From Blastococcus aggregatus (GTDB lineage Bacteria > Actinomycetota > Actinomycetes > Mycobacteriales > Geodermatophilaceae), in contig NZ_OBQI01000003.1 in the NCBI RefSeq assembly GCF_900221005.1, forward strand, positions 558,001-622,000: a stretch of 64,000 nucleotides of DNA. The letters run 5' to 3'. Positions 34,791-42,601 of this stretch are shown one piece after another; position 1 is the first letter of the stretch; each line of letters begins with the position of its first letter. The notes beneath the pieces are model-generated. The model did not search any database. It was not told the origin of the DNA and worked only from the letters and a program-made list of their open reading frames with translations. Position numbers and translations under genes: made by a program.

Positions 34791-35471
34791 TCACTGACCG
34801 AGCAGCTCGCCGCTCACCACCAGGTGCTCGGCGACGTCGCGCAGCTTCCGGTTGGTCGTCTGCGACGCGGTCCTGAGCACCTCGAACGCCGCGTCCGCGG
34901 TCACCCGCCGGCGCTCCATGATGATCCCCTTCGCCTGCTCGATGACCGCGCGCGAGACCATCGCCGACTCCATGTTGCCGGCCCGGTCGGCGGCGGTCGC
35001 CAGGTCCAGCAGCGCCGTCAGACCGACCGCGGCGGCGCTCCCCACGGAACCGGCCGACCGGCGGACCTGCTCGTCGGTGAAGGCCGCCACCCGCTCGCCG
35101 TACAGGTTCAGCGCGCCGGTCGACTCACCGGCGATGCTGAGCGGGATCGACAGCGAACTCCGTGCACCGCGGGCGGCCGCGGCTCCGGCGTAGTCGGGCC
35201 ACCGCTCGTCGGCGCGGGCGTCGACGATCTCCACCGGGCTGCCCGTCGAGGCGGCGTGCATGCACGGCCCGTTCCCCAGCTCGTACTGCACCTGGTCGAG
35301 CTCGAAGGCCAGGTGCCCGGTGAAGGCCGGGGTCTGCGCCTGCGCGGCGGACAGCACCGTGACCGACGCCGCCGTCACGCCGGGGACGAGCCGGACCGCG
35401 AGCTCGGTGGTCGCGGCGAGGTAGGCGGCGACGCCGGGCAGGTCGCCGGGTGGGATCGCTTCCGCCGACAC
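34791..35471 (-). CDS. GAF-ANTAR RNA-binding antitermination regulator
   Basis: 226 aa. GAF sensor about residues 10-150 (YELGNGPCMHAASTGSPVEI, SLSIPLSIAGESTGALNLYG). ANTAR domain about residues 160-220 (SRAVIEQAKGIIMERRRVTA, AFEVLRTASQTTNRKLRDVA). ANTAR proteins bind paired stem-loops in nascent RNA and prevent termination. The GAF-ANTAR arrangement is common in actinobacteria and often lacks a linked kinase. It starts with ATG after GGGA-type sequence. No obvious ANTAR RNA target is adjacent, so it may act elsewhere. Cytoplasmic. Confidence 0.93.
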   Translation of the reverse strand: MSAEAIPPGDLPGVAAYLAATTELAVRLVPGVTAASVTVLSAAQAQTPAFTGHLAFELDQVQYELGNGPCMHAASTGSPVEIVDARADERWPDYAGAAAARGARSSLSIPLSIAGESTGALNLYGERVAAFTDEQVRRSAGSVGSAAAVGLTALLDLATAADRAGNMESAMVSRAVIEQAKGIIMERRRVTADAAFEVLRTASQTTNRKLRDVAEHLVVSGELLGQ

Positions 35472-35596
35472 CGTGCTCTGTCTCCCGTCCTCGGCGTCAC
35501 CTGCGCCATCCAGGTTGGACGCAACCGGATGTCCCGTCCATTGTGCGACGCGGCGCGGTGCGACCGCCAGGCGCGGTCCGAGGGCGGGTGACGGGT

Positions 35597-35628
35597 GGCG
35601 GGTGGCACCGACTCCGGTGCCACCCGCC
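35597..35628 (-). terminator. 14-bp perfect stem downstream of the enoyl-CoA hydratase gene
   Basis: GGCGGGTGGCACCG (35597-35610) pairs perfectly with 35615-35628 around an ACTC loop, in the 293-bp gap between the hydratase stop (35765) and the GAF-ANTAR start (35471). The gap holds nothing else I recognise. Confidence 0.55.
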
Positions 35629-35764
35629 GACGAGGAGGAAGGCGCGTAGCGTCACTCCCAGCCAGTGACGTTCATGCACGAGCGCCCGCAGGTCAGGCCT
35701 CACTGGTCCTACAGCGAGGCTGGTGGGGCCGCCCCGCGTACGCGCGACCGGGCGAGGGCCTGCC

Positions 35765-36529
35765 TCAGCGGTTCTTCCACTGGGGGGCGCGCTTCTCCGC
35801 GAAGGCGGTCGCCCCTTCGCGGGCGTCCTCGCTGGCGAAGACCGGCGCGATGACCTTGCTCTGCTCGTCCCAGCCCTGCCGGAACGTCCAGTCCGGAGCC
35901 GAGCGGACGAGGTGCTTGGTGGCGGCGACGGCGAGCGGCCCGTTCGCCGCGATGACGGCGGCCAGGGCGAGCGCTCCGTCGAGGGCCTCACCCGTCGCCG
36001 TCACCCGGTTGACCAGGCCGACCTCAGCGGCCCGAGGGGCGCTGATCGGGTCGCCGGTGAGGAGCAGCTCCAGGGCGATCGACTGCGGGATGCGCCGCGG
36101 CAACGCGAGCGCGGCACCGCCGGCAGCCACCAGCGAGCGCTTCACCTCGGGCACGCCGAACCGGGAGTCCTCCGCGGCGACGATGAGGTCGCACGCGAGC
36201 AGCAGCTCGAAGCCACCGGCCAGCGCCCATCCCTCGACGGCGCCGATCAGCGGCTTCTTCGGCGGGGTCTCGGTGATCCCGCACAGCCCGCGACCGGGGA
36301 TGCTCGGGGTCTCGCCGCGCACGAAGGCCTTCAGGTCCATGCCGGACGAGAAGGTGCCCCCCGCACCGGTGAGGACGCCGACGCGCAGGTCGTCGGACGA
36401 GTCCAGCTCGTCGACCGCCGCCGCGACGCCGTCCGCGACCGCCTTGTTCAGGGCGTTGCGCGCCTCCGGACGGTTGATGGTGATGATGAGGACGCCGTCA
36501 CGGCGGTCCAGGAGCACCTCGTCGGACAC
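35765..36529 (-). CDS. Enoyl-CoA hydratase (crotonase family)
   Basis: 254 aa crotonase, EchA-like. Visible are IITINRPEARNALNKAVADG, GAGGTFSSGMDLKAFVRGE, the oxyanion segment AVEGWALAGGFELLLACDLI, and DSRFGVPEVKRSLVAAGGA. The C-terminus (QSKVIAPVFASEDAREGATA, EKRAPQWKNR) matches enoyl-CoA hydratases common in actinobacterial lipid and cholesterol regulons. GTG at 36529 has GGGAGAAG 3-10 nt upstream. It follows the SDR gene on the same strand, but a 13-bp terminator stem lies between, so it probably has its own promoter. It presumably works with the SDR in beta-oxidation. Confidence 0.92.
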   Translation of the reverse strand: MSDEVLLDRRDGVLIITINRPEARNALNKAVADGVAAAVDELDSSDDLRVGVLTGAGGTFSSGMDLKAFVRGETPSIPGRGLCGITETPPKKPLIGAVEGWALAGGFELLLACDLIVAAEDSRFGVPEVKRSLVAAGGAALALPRRIPQSIALELLLTGDPISAPRAAEVGLVNRVTATGEALDGALALAAVIAANGPLAVAATKHLVRSAPDWTFRQGWDEQSKVIAPVFASEDAREGATAFAEKRAPQWKNR

Positions 36530-36588
36530 AGCTTCTCCCTCGGTCGTGAGCGTTCGTTCGCGGATGTCGTGCGGTGGGGCGGGGTACC

Positions 36589-36619
36589 GACCGGGGGCGC
36601 AACGCGTGCGCCCCCGGTC
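36589..36619 (-). terminator. Terminator between SDR and hydratase genes
   Basis: GACCGGGGGCGCA (36589-36601) pairs perfectly with 36607-36619 around an ACGCG loop, 5 bp after the SDR stop. Confidence 0.7.
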
Positions 36620-36624
36620 CGGCA

Positions 36625-37398
36625 TCACTTCGGCTGGAGGCGGGCGCCGCCGTCGAGGCGGATCAGCTCGGCGTTCATGTAGCTGTTGGCGATGACCTCG
36701 ACGGCGAGGGTCGCGAACTCCTCGGAGTAGCCCAGGCGCTTGGGGAACAGCACGTCGCGCTTGAGCTTGTCCTTGAACGCCTCGGAGGCCTCGCCCGAGC
36801 CGTAGATCGGGGTGTCGATGAGTCCGGGGGCGATGGTGTTCACGCGCACGCCGATGGCGGAGAGGTCGCGGGCGATCGGCAGCGTCATCGAGACGACGGC
36901 ACCCTTGGACGCGGAGTACGCGGCCTGGCCGATCTGACCGTCGAGCGCGGCGACGGAGGCGGTGTTGAGGATGGAGCCCCGCTCGCCGTCCTCCAGCGGC
37001 TCGTTCTCCGCCATGGCCGTGCCGACGATGCGGATGCAGTCGAACGTGCCGACGGTGTTGATCTCGAGGACCCGGCGGAAGGTGTCGAGGTTGAAGGCGG
37101 TGTCGTAGCCGCCGCGGCCGACGGTGCGGCTGGCCGAGCCGATGCCGGCGCAGTTCACCAGCACGCGCAGCGGGCCGAGGGTCTTGGCGAGCTCGGTGGC
37201 GGCGATGATGTCGTCGGTCTTGGTGACGTCGACGTGGGCGAACGCGCCGTCGATCTCGGTGGCGAGCGCATTGCCCTTGTCGTCGGCGATGTCGGCGACG
37301 ACGACCTTGGCGCCCCGCGCCGCGAGGGCGCGAGCGGTGGCCGCTCCCAGACCGGAGGCGCCTCCGGTGACGATCGCGGACACATTCTCGAGCTGCAC
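36625..37398 (-). CDS. 3-hydroxyacyl-CoA dehydrogenase type-2-like SDR (HSD10-like)
   Basis: 257 aa classical SDR. Cofactor motif AIVTGGASGLGAATARALAA with Asp at the strand end (VVADIADDKG), which indicates NAD+. NAG variant LVNCAGIGSASRTVG, active site YSASKGAVVSMTLPIARDLS, APGLIDTPIY, and a C-terminus LIRLDGGARLQPK. The sequence resembles human-type HSD10 and bacterial type II 3-hydroxyacyl-CoA dehydrogenases, so oxidation of 3-hydroxyacyl-CoA (or hydroxysteroid) is likely. ATG start. It is divergent from a TetR gene, with a 27-bp inverted repeat between them. Confidence 0.92.
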   Translation of the reverse strand: MQLENVSAIVTGGASGLGAATARALAARGAKVVVADIADDKGNALATEIDGAFAHVDVTKTDDIIAATELAKTLGPLRVLVNCAGIGSASRTVGRGGYDTAFNLDTFRRVLEINTVGTFDCIRIVGTAMAENEPLEDGERGSILNTASVAALDGQIGQAAYSASKGAVVSMTLPIARDLSAIGVRVNTIAPGLIDTPIYGSGEASEAFKDKLKRDVLFPKRLGYSEEFATLAVEVIANSYMNAELIRLDGGARLQPK

Positions 37399-37507
37399 GG
37401 AGTACTCCCCTGGTTCGGACGACGGTGGCGACGGGCGCCGGCGCGGACCTGCCCCGTGGCAGGTCCACCGGCGCCTCGCTCCCGCTGAAGCTAGCGAGCG
37501 GAGAGCA

Positions 37508-37534
37508 TTTTCTGCAACGGTGTGTCGCAGAAAA
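37508..37534. promoter_or_regulatory. 27-bp inverted repeat, candidate TetR operator
   Basis: TTTTCTGC (37508-37515) and GCAGAAAA (37527-37534) are perfect arms. With the next three bases each arm is 11 bp with one mismatch around GGTGT. It is strikingly AT-rich for this genome and lies between the divergent SDR (37398) and TetR (37572) starts. Confidence 0.65.
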
Positions 37535-37571
37535 GATTGGAGTCGGCCGTTCCGCGTGCGACGCTGCCCCG

Positions 37572-38171
37572 GTGAGCGAGACGGGGAGCCGCGGACGGCC
37601 GCGGGGACTGAGCGAGCGCGTCCGCCAGGACGTGCACGCCGCCGTCCGCCGCCTCCTGGTCACCGACGGGTACGCCGCGATGCGGCTCGAGGACGTCGCC
37701 GCCGTCGCCGGCGTCCACAAGTCCACGCTCTACCGCCAGTGGGCCACGAAGGCCCAGCTCGTCCGGGACGTGCTCGTCGCCGGCGAGCTCGAGCACTATC
37801 CGCGGGTCGACGAGGGCAGCCTGGCGGCCGACGTCGAGGCGCTGGTCCGCGGCCTGACCCGGCTGTTCCGGGACCCGACGACCGTCGCCTTCGTCCAGAC
37901 CCGCGCCACGGCCGACGACCCCGAACTGCGCGCCGGGCTGCACGAGCTGGCCAAGCAGGACACCGCCTTCATGCGGCTGCCGTTCGAGCGGGCGATCGCC
38001 CGCGGCGAGCTCCCGGCGGAGACCGACGTCGGCATGCTGGTCGAGCTGCTCCTCTCACCACTGCTGGCGCGGGTCGCGCTCACCGGGCTGCCGGTCGACG
38101 AGGAGTTCAGCCGCCGGCTGACGAGCACGTTCCTGGGCCTCGTCGCGCCGCACGCCGTCGCCCGGCCCTGA
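37572..38171 (+). CDS. TetR-family regulator divergent from the SDR gene
   Basis: 199 aa. N-terminal basic arm GSRGRPRGLSERVRQDVHAA, then helix-turn-helix at about residues 25-65: LLVTDGYAAMRLEDVAAVAG, VHKSTLYRQWATKAQLVRDV. The YRQW-type recognition helix end and the RGRPR arm are typical of the AcrR/TetR subgroup with a C-terminal TetR_C_11-like domain (FVQTRATADDPELRAGLHEL). GTG at 37572; the open frame further upstream crosses the inverted repeat. It probably controls the SDR gene and itself through the repeat at 37508-37534. Confidence 0.9.
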   Translation: MSETGSRGRPRGLSERVRQDVHAAVRRLLVTDGYAAMRLEDVAAVAGVHKSTLYRQWATKAQLVRDVLVAGELEHYPRVDEGSLAADVEALVRGLTRLFRDPTTVAFVQTRATADDPELRAGLHELAKQDTAFMRLPFERAIARGELPAETDVGMLVELLLSPLLARVALTGLPVDEEFSRRLTSTFLGLVAPHAVARP

Positions 38172-38173
38172 CG

Positions 38174-38236
38174 GCGGGCCGACGCAGCGGGCGTCGGTGC
38201 CCGCGAACTCGGCACGCCGGTCGAGCGTCGGCCCGC
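38174..38236 (+). terminator. Complex GC hairpin after the TetR gene
   Basis: GCGGGCCGACGC (38174-38185) pairs perfectly with 38225-38236. A smaller alternative stem CCGACGC/GCGTCGG lies at its 5' end. It starts 3 bp after the TetR stop. The rest of the 235-bp gap (38172-38406) is promoter sequence for the next gene. Confidence 0.5.
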
Positions 38237-38325
38237 AGGCCACGCGCGGCCCAAGGGCAACATCTGACGAACCGGACCGGTCCGTCTCGTCCCCGCCAGC
38301 CGCATCGACATGCCGACATCTCGCT

Positions 38326-38336
38326 TACCGTCGGTA
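38326..38336. promoter_or_regulatory. TACCGTCGGTA palindrome upstream of HTH gene
   Basis: Perfect 5-bp arms around one base, 71 bp before the start of the excisionase-type HTH gene. Possible operator or autoregulatory site; no other support. Confidence 0.3.
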
Positions 38337-38406
38337 GCAACACAGGCGCGCACCGTCGTCGGCACTGAGCCGGCTCCGCGTCGAGGACCACCACGAGGAG
38401 ACCGAC

Positions 38407-38742
38407 GTGTCCATGCCCCAGCGCACCGCCACCCCTGCCCGCCCGGTCGGCTACGGCCAGCGTCCGATGACCGCTCGTCCTCTGGCTGCGCACCCCATGG
38501 CGATGCGCCCGGCGCCCGGCCAGCCGATGACCGCCGGCCCGGTGATGCAGCGGCCCGCCCCGCGCCCGGTCAGCTTCCTCACGGTGACCGAGGTGGCGGC
38601 GATCATGCGCGTCTCGAAGATGACCGTGTACCGCCTCGTGCACGCCGGTGAGCTCGCCGCCGTGCGCGTCGGCCGGTCCTTCCGGGTCCCCGAGCCGGCC
38701 GTGCGCGACTACCTGGCCGGCGCCCGCACCGACGTCGCCTGA
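38407..38742 (+). CDS. Excisionase-type (HTH_17, MerR-like) DNA-binding protein
   Basis: 111 aa. Residues 1-54 are a Met/Pro/Ala-rich disordered extension (QRPMTARPLAAHPMAMRP). Residues 55-105 are a winged HTH_17 domain: SFLTVTEVAAIMRVSKMTVY, RLVHAGELAAVRVGRSFRVP. This domain is nearly the same as mycobacterial Rv0500A-like proteins from memory, a chromosomal regulator and not a phage excisionase; no integrase is nearby. GTG at 38407 has GAGGAG 7-12 nt upstream; ATG at 38413 is the alternative. The long low-complexity N-terminus is unusual for the family. Confidence 0.88.
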   Translation: MSMPQRTATPARPVGYGQRPMTARPLAAHPMAMRPAPGQPMTAGPVMQRPAPRPVSFLTVTEVAAIMRVSKMTVYRLVHAGELAAVRVGRSFRVPEPAVRDYLAGARTDVA

Positions 38743-38782
38743 CCCTCACCGGCGGCCTCGGTCCGCCGTCCGGGCACGCCCC

Positions 38783-39301
38783 CTAGCGGGACGGCTCGCC
38801 CTCGGGCACCTCGGTCGCGACCACCTCGGCCACCTCCGCGTCCGCGCCGGAGAGCCCCTCGCCCTCCTCGTGGTCGTCGTGGAAGGCCAGCCAGCGCAGC
38901 CCGAGGGCCTCGCGCTGCTCGTCGTCGACGGCCTCCTTGAACGGAGGGAAGAAGTCCGTCTCCTCCTCGGCCATGTGGTCGGCGTTGACCTGCCGCGCGT
39001 TGCGCACCGCCTCCCACCACACCTCGCTGCCGACCTCGTGCTCCGCCACCGCCGCCGTGGCGTGCCGGATCTCGTTGTGGTCGTGCACGCCCTCGGCGGT
39101 CTCCTGCTCGCCGTCCGCCTCCTGGGCGAGCAACGGGTAGAACAACTGCTCCTCGGCGACGGCGTGCACCTCGAGCCTGGCGTGCAGCGACTCCCACGCG
39201 GTGGCGAGCTCCTCGCCGGCCAGGTCGTCGAGCGCGGCGAACTCGCGCCGGAAGATCTCGTGCTCGGCGAGGACGAGGGCGGTGATCTCGAAATCGGACA
39301 T
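38783..39301 (-). CDS. Hemerythrin HHE domain protein
   Basis: 172 aa hemerythrin-like di-iron protein. Candidate ligands are in VLAEHEIFRREFAAL, LEVHAVAEEQLFYPLLAQ, VHDHNEIRHATAAV and NADHMAEEETDFFPPFKEA. The C-terminal third is acidic (DDHEEGEGLSGADAEVAEVV) and probably disordered. It is distinct from the 210-aa hemerythrin at 4.9 kb, which lacks the acidic tail. ATG start. It is divergent from the SGNH hydrolase with 50 bp between. Possible role in O2, NO or redox sensing; nothing in the context narrows this. Confidence 0.9.
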   Translation of the reverse strand: MSDFEITALVLAEHEIFRREFAALDDLAGEELATAWESLHARLEVHAVAEEQLFYPLLAQEADGEQETAEGVHDHNEIRHATAAVAEHEVGSEVWWEAVRNARQVNADHMAEEETDFFPPFKEAVDDEQREALGLRWLAFHDDHEEGEGLSGADAEVAEVVATEVPEGEPSR

Positions 39302-39351
39302 GCCGGACCCCTACCCGGCTTTCCCGTACCTACGGGGGCGAAGCTCTGCCC

Positions 39352-40128
39352 ATGACGCTCACCGTGGTGTCCCTCGGCAGCTCGTTCGCAGCAGGCCCCT
39401 TCATCCCGCCGATCGTCGACGCGGAGGCGGGACGGTCGGGCCGCAACTATCCCCGGCTGGCGGCAGCTCGTCTCGGCGCCGAGCTCGTCGACCTCACCGT
39501 GTCGGGCGCGACGACCGCGACGATCCTCGACGAGCCGCAGACGACGTCCAGCGGAAGGGTGTACGCGCCGCAGATCGAGAGCGTGCCGCGGGACGCCGAC
39601 GTCGTCACGATCACCGCAGGCGGCAACGACCTGACCTACACGGCCTCCATGTTGTTCGCCGCGTTCCGGAGACTGGACCCCGCGCACCCGACGAGCCGGT
39701 TCCTCGCGCCCAGGTTCCCCGACGGGCTGCAGGAGCCCTCGGCCGAGATGGTCGAGACGGCGCAGTCGGGGCTGGTCCGCATCGTGGAGGGCGTGTCCGC
39801 CCGCACCGACCACGCCCGCATCGTGCTCGTGGACTACCTGACGGTCGTCGGCGGAGGAACGAGCGGCGGAGCGTGGTTCGACGACGCGGAGCGCGACCTC
39901 TTCCTCCGGATGAGGACGGCACTGGAGGGTGCCTACGTCCGGGCCGCCGAGCAGTCGGGTGCCGAACTCGTCCGGATGTCGGACCTCAGCCGCGAGCACT
40001 GCCTGGACTCCGCCGAACCCTGGGTCAGGGGTCTGCTGACGGATCCCGCGTCGAGCACCGGGTCGTTCCACCCGAACGCGCTCGGCATGGAGCGGGTGGC
40101 CGAGGAGCTGGTCCGGCAGCTCGCCTGA
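39352..40128 (+). CDS. SGNH/GDSL-family hydrolase
   Basis: 258 aa esterase-fold protein. Block I nucleophile is in VVSLGSSFAAGPFI (Ser after GS), block II Gly in LTVSGATTATILD, block III is TITAGGNDLTY (GGND), and block V His is in TGSFHPNALGMERVAEEL. The block I sequence GSSFAAG resembles the actinobacterial GDSL group that cleaves acyl esters. There is no signal peptide, so it is likely cytoplasmic. ATG start. It is convergent with the isochorismatase-like gene (19 bp apart). Confidence 0.88.
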   Translation: MTLTVVSLGSSFAAGPFIPPIVDAEAGRSGRNYPRLAAARLGAELVDLTVSGATTATILDEPQTTSSGRVYAPQIESVPRDADVVTITAGGNDLTYTASMLFAAFRRLDPAHPTSRFLAPRFPDGLQEPSAEMVETAQSGLVRIVEGVSARTDHARIVLVDYLTVVGGGTSGGAWFDDAERDLFLRMRTALEGAYVRAAEQSGAELVRMSDLSREHCLDSAEPWVRGLLTDPASSTGSFHPNALGMERVAEELVRQLA

Positions 40129-40147
40129 ACGGGCGCGGGTCGGGGCG

Positions 40148-40783
40148 TCAGCCGGCGAAGGCGGCGCGCCCCTGCGTGGCGGAGGTCCCGAGGTCGCTCT
40201 TCGGCAGGGCCTCCCCCTCGGCCACGGCCGCGGTCCAGTCCTCGGTGCTGGCCACCGCCGCGAAGTTCGAGTGCAGCAGCACGAGCAGCACCTCGTGGAG
40301 CTGCTGCGCGGAGACCTTGCCCGCCTCGTTGGCGAGGTGGATCGCGCCCGTGGCGTCGGACAGCACCTCGGCGGCCAGCCCGCGCTCCTCGGCGCCCACG
40401 GCGGTCGCGATGTCGCAGTTGTTGGTCATGTAGCCGACGAGCGTGATGGTGTCGACGTCCTGACCGGCCAGCCACTCGGCGACGTCCGTGCCGGCGAAGA
40501 CGCTCCCCTTGTTCTTGGTGACCCGCTTCCACGTGGGCATCGCGCGTCGCTCGATCTCCGGGTGCAGCGACCAGCTGTCCGACCCCACCGCGAAGACCGG
40601 CGCACCCTCGGGCAGCTCGTGCTGCACCACGACGACCGGCATCCCCTCGCGCTCGGCGACCTCGAGCGCGCGGACGACGTTCGCCAGCGTCGCCTCCCGC
40701 GGCGGGGCCTGGATCTGGAGGATCCCGTCGAAGTACTCCTGCTGGACGTCGATGACGACGAGTGCTCGGCGCGGCGCGGCCAT
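40148..40783 (-). CDS. Isochorismatase-like cysteine hydrolase
   Basis: 211 aa. Catalytic triad candidates of the family are Asp in ALVVIDVQQEYFDG, Lys in WKRVTKNKGSVFAGTD, and Cys in LVGYMTNNCDIATAVG. It could hydrolyse an amide (nicotinamidase-like) or vinyl ether; the family does not predict which. The C-terminal helix-rich segment ends TSATQGRAAFAG. ATG at 40783 with GGGAGAG 3-9 nt upstream; the longer frame from 40822 has no ribosome site. It is divergent from a GlxA-type regulator, which often accompanies this family and may control it. Confidence 0.88.
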   Translation of the reverse strand: MAAPRRALVVIDVQQEYFDGILQIQAPPREATLANVVRALEVAEREGMPVVVVQHELPEGAPVFAVGSDSWSLHPEIERRAMPTWKRVTKNKGSVFAGTDVAEWLAGQDVDTITLVGYMTNNCDIATAVGAEERGLAAEVLSDATGAIHLANEAGKVSAQQLHEVLLVLLHSNFAAVASTEDWTAAVAEGEALPKSDLGTSATQGRAAFAG

Positions 40784-40887
40784 GTCTCTCCCTCGGTGGA
40801 TCCCGGAACTGTCGGAGACCACCCTGCTCGCCCGCGGCGGCCTACGGTGAGTGGCCTGGAAGACACCTACCGATGGGATCGGGCCTC

Positions 40888-41886
40888 ATGCGCATCGCGG
40901 TCCACGCCTTCGACGGCATCACCATGTTCCATCTCGCGGCACCCCTGCTGGTCTTCGGCGAGGTGGGCCGCCAGGGCATCGCCGGCGGGTGGGACCCGAC
41001 GGTGTGGACCGACGACGGCCGCGGGATCCGGACCGCCGAGGGCCCCCGGATCGAGGACGTCGGAGGGCCCGACGTCCTCGCGGATGCCGACCTCGCCGTC
41101 TTCCCGTCGTGGCCCGCGCACCTGCCACCGGCCGACGCCGGCCTCATCTCGGCGATCCGCGCCACCCGGGAGCGCGGAGGTCGCGTCGCCGGCCTGTGCC
41201 GCGGTGCCTTTCCCGTGGTGGACAGCGGCCTGCTCGACGGCCGGGCTGCGGTGACCCACTGGGGGGCTGCCGACGCCCTGCAGCGACGGCGCCCCGAGGT
41301 GCAGGTCGACGCCGCCGCTCTCTTCGTCGAGCACGGCGACGTGCTCACCTCGGCCGGTACCGCGTCCGCCATCGACGCCTGCCTGCACATCGTCCGGGCG
41401 CATCTCGGCTCGGCCGCTGCCACCGACGTCGCGCGCTCCCTCGTCGTGGCGCCGTACCGCGAGGGCGGACAGGCCCAGTACATCGCCCGCCCCGTGCCCG
41501 AGTCGGCGCATGCCGGCCACCTCGGATCGACGCTGGACTGGGCGCTGGCGAATCTCGACCGGCGGTTGTCCGTCGACGACCTCGCCGCCCGGGCGGGCAT
41601 GAGCCGCCGTCATTTCACCCGCCGCTTCGCGGAGGTCACGGGGACCACGCCCGCACGCTGGATCCTCGCGAGCCGTCTCGACGAGGCGCGCCGCCTGCTC
41701 GAGACGACGACCTGGACCCTGCAGCGCATCGCCACTGCCTGCGGCTTCGCGAGCGTGGTGACGTTCCGGCAGAACTTCGTCGCGGCCTACGCCACGACCC
41801 CGTCGTCCTACCGCGCCCGGTTCACGGGCACGGCTCCCACGGCGCGGCCGATGAGTTCGGAGCTCCCCGCCGGTCCGAGGTCCTGA
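40888..41886 (+). CDS. GlxA-type transcriptional regulator (DJ-1/PfpI domain plus AraC HTH)
   Basis: 332 aa. N-terminal DJ-1/PfpI-like amidotransferase fold, residues 1-190, with Cys in GRVAGLCRGAFPVVDSG. C-terminal AraC pair of helix-turn-helices, residues about 225-320: LAARAGMSRRHFTRRFAEVT, LQRIATACGFASVVTFRQNF. This is the GlxA/FtrA class of activators. I chose ATG at 40888 (MRIAVHAF), which matches family starts; ATG at 40873 adds 5 aa. It is divergent from the cysteine hydrolase gene and is followed after 24 bp by the DHFR-family gene, a common pairing with GlxA regulators. Confidence 0.9.
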   Translation: MRIAVHAFDGITMFHLAAPLLVFGEVGRQGIAGGWDPTVWTDDGRGIRTAEGPRIEDVGGPDVLADADLAVFPSWPAHLPPADAGLISAIRATRERGGRVAGLCRGAFPVVDSGLLDGRAAVTHWGAADALQRRRPEVQVDAAALFVEHGDVLTSAGTASAIDACLHIVRAHLGSAAATDVARSLVVAPYREGGQAQYIARPVPESAHAGHLGSTLDWALANLDRRLSVDDLAARAGMSRRHFTRRFAEVTGTTPARWILASRLDEARRLLETTTWTLQRIATACGFASVVTFRQNFVAAYATTPSSYRARFTGTAPTARPMSSELPAGPRS

Positions 41887-41910
41887 CACCCACCCAGGAG
41901 GGACCCGACC

Positions 41911-42518
41911 ATGGCAGAGCTCCTCGTCGACTTCATCACCTCCCTCGACGGCTACGCATCGGGCCACGGCTGGCCCGGGTTCTGGGGCCTGGAGAGCCCC
42001 GAGTACCTCGCCTGGCTCGCCGAGCAGCCCGAGGTCACCTACCTGATGGGCGCGAACACCTACCGCCTGATGTCGGGCTTCGCCGCGCCGGCGAGGTCCC
42101 GGAGGGTCTGACGGAGTTCCGGCCCGAGGAGGAGGCGTCGGTCGACGAGCTCACGCAGGCACCCAAGGTGGTGTTCTCCTCCTCGCTCGAGGAGCCGCTG
42201 GCGTGGGCCAACTGCACGCTCGTCCGCGGCGACGCCGTCGACGCCGTCCGCGCGCTGAAGGAGAGCGCCCCGGGGATCCTCAGCACGATCGGCAGCGTCA
42301 GCCTGTGCCGGTCCCTGCTGACGGCCGGGCTCGTCGACCGGTTCCGGGTCGGGATGTTCCCGGTGATCACCGGGGCCACGGGAGAGGAACGCATCTACGA
42401 CGGGTATCCGGACGTCGCCCTCGAGATGATCGAGCACCGGACCTTCGACGGCGGCATCCAGCTGGTCGAGTACCGGCCCCGGGTGCTCGACCGCCCGCCG
42501 CTCGGCGCCCCGTCCTGA
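41911..42518 (+). pseudogene. Dihydrofolate reductase-family (RibD C-terminal) gene, frameshifted
   Basis: The first frame (41911-42111) reads MAELLVDFITSLDGYASGHG, then YLMGANTYRLMSGFAAP and stops 10 codons later. The second frame continues from about 42090 with GEVPEGLTEFRPEEEASVDE, KVVFSSSLEEPLAWANCTLV, GSVSLCRSLLTAGLVDRFRV and GYPDVALEMIEHRTFDGG to the stop at 42518. Together they make one complete DHFR-like reductase of about 200 aa. The frame change equals one missing base, most simply a G in CCGGCG at 42090-42096 (expected CCGGGCG). It is either a recent pseudogene or a sequencing error. ATG start with AGGAGGGA upstream. Confidence 0.8.
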
Positions 42519-42601
42519 CGTCGCCGCGTGCGTGACGTCGCCGGAAACACCGGGCGGGGTCGCGGTGTTCACCGATCGTGCTGGACAAGAAGGAGGCACA
42601 C

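Noticed and set aside
38407..38742. Possible phage or integrative-element excisionase
   Set aside because: No integrase, attachment site or phage gene nearby, and the domain resembles a conserved chromosomal regulator instead.
40148..42518. Isochorismatase, GlxA regulator and DHFR gene as a new operon system
   Set aside because: This is a common grouping around GlxA-type regulators and not new; only the frameshift is notable.
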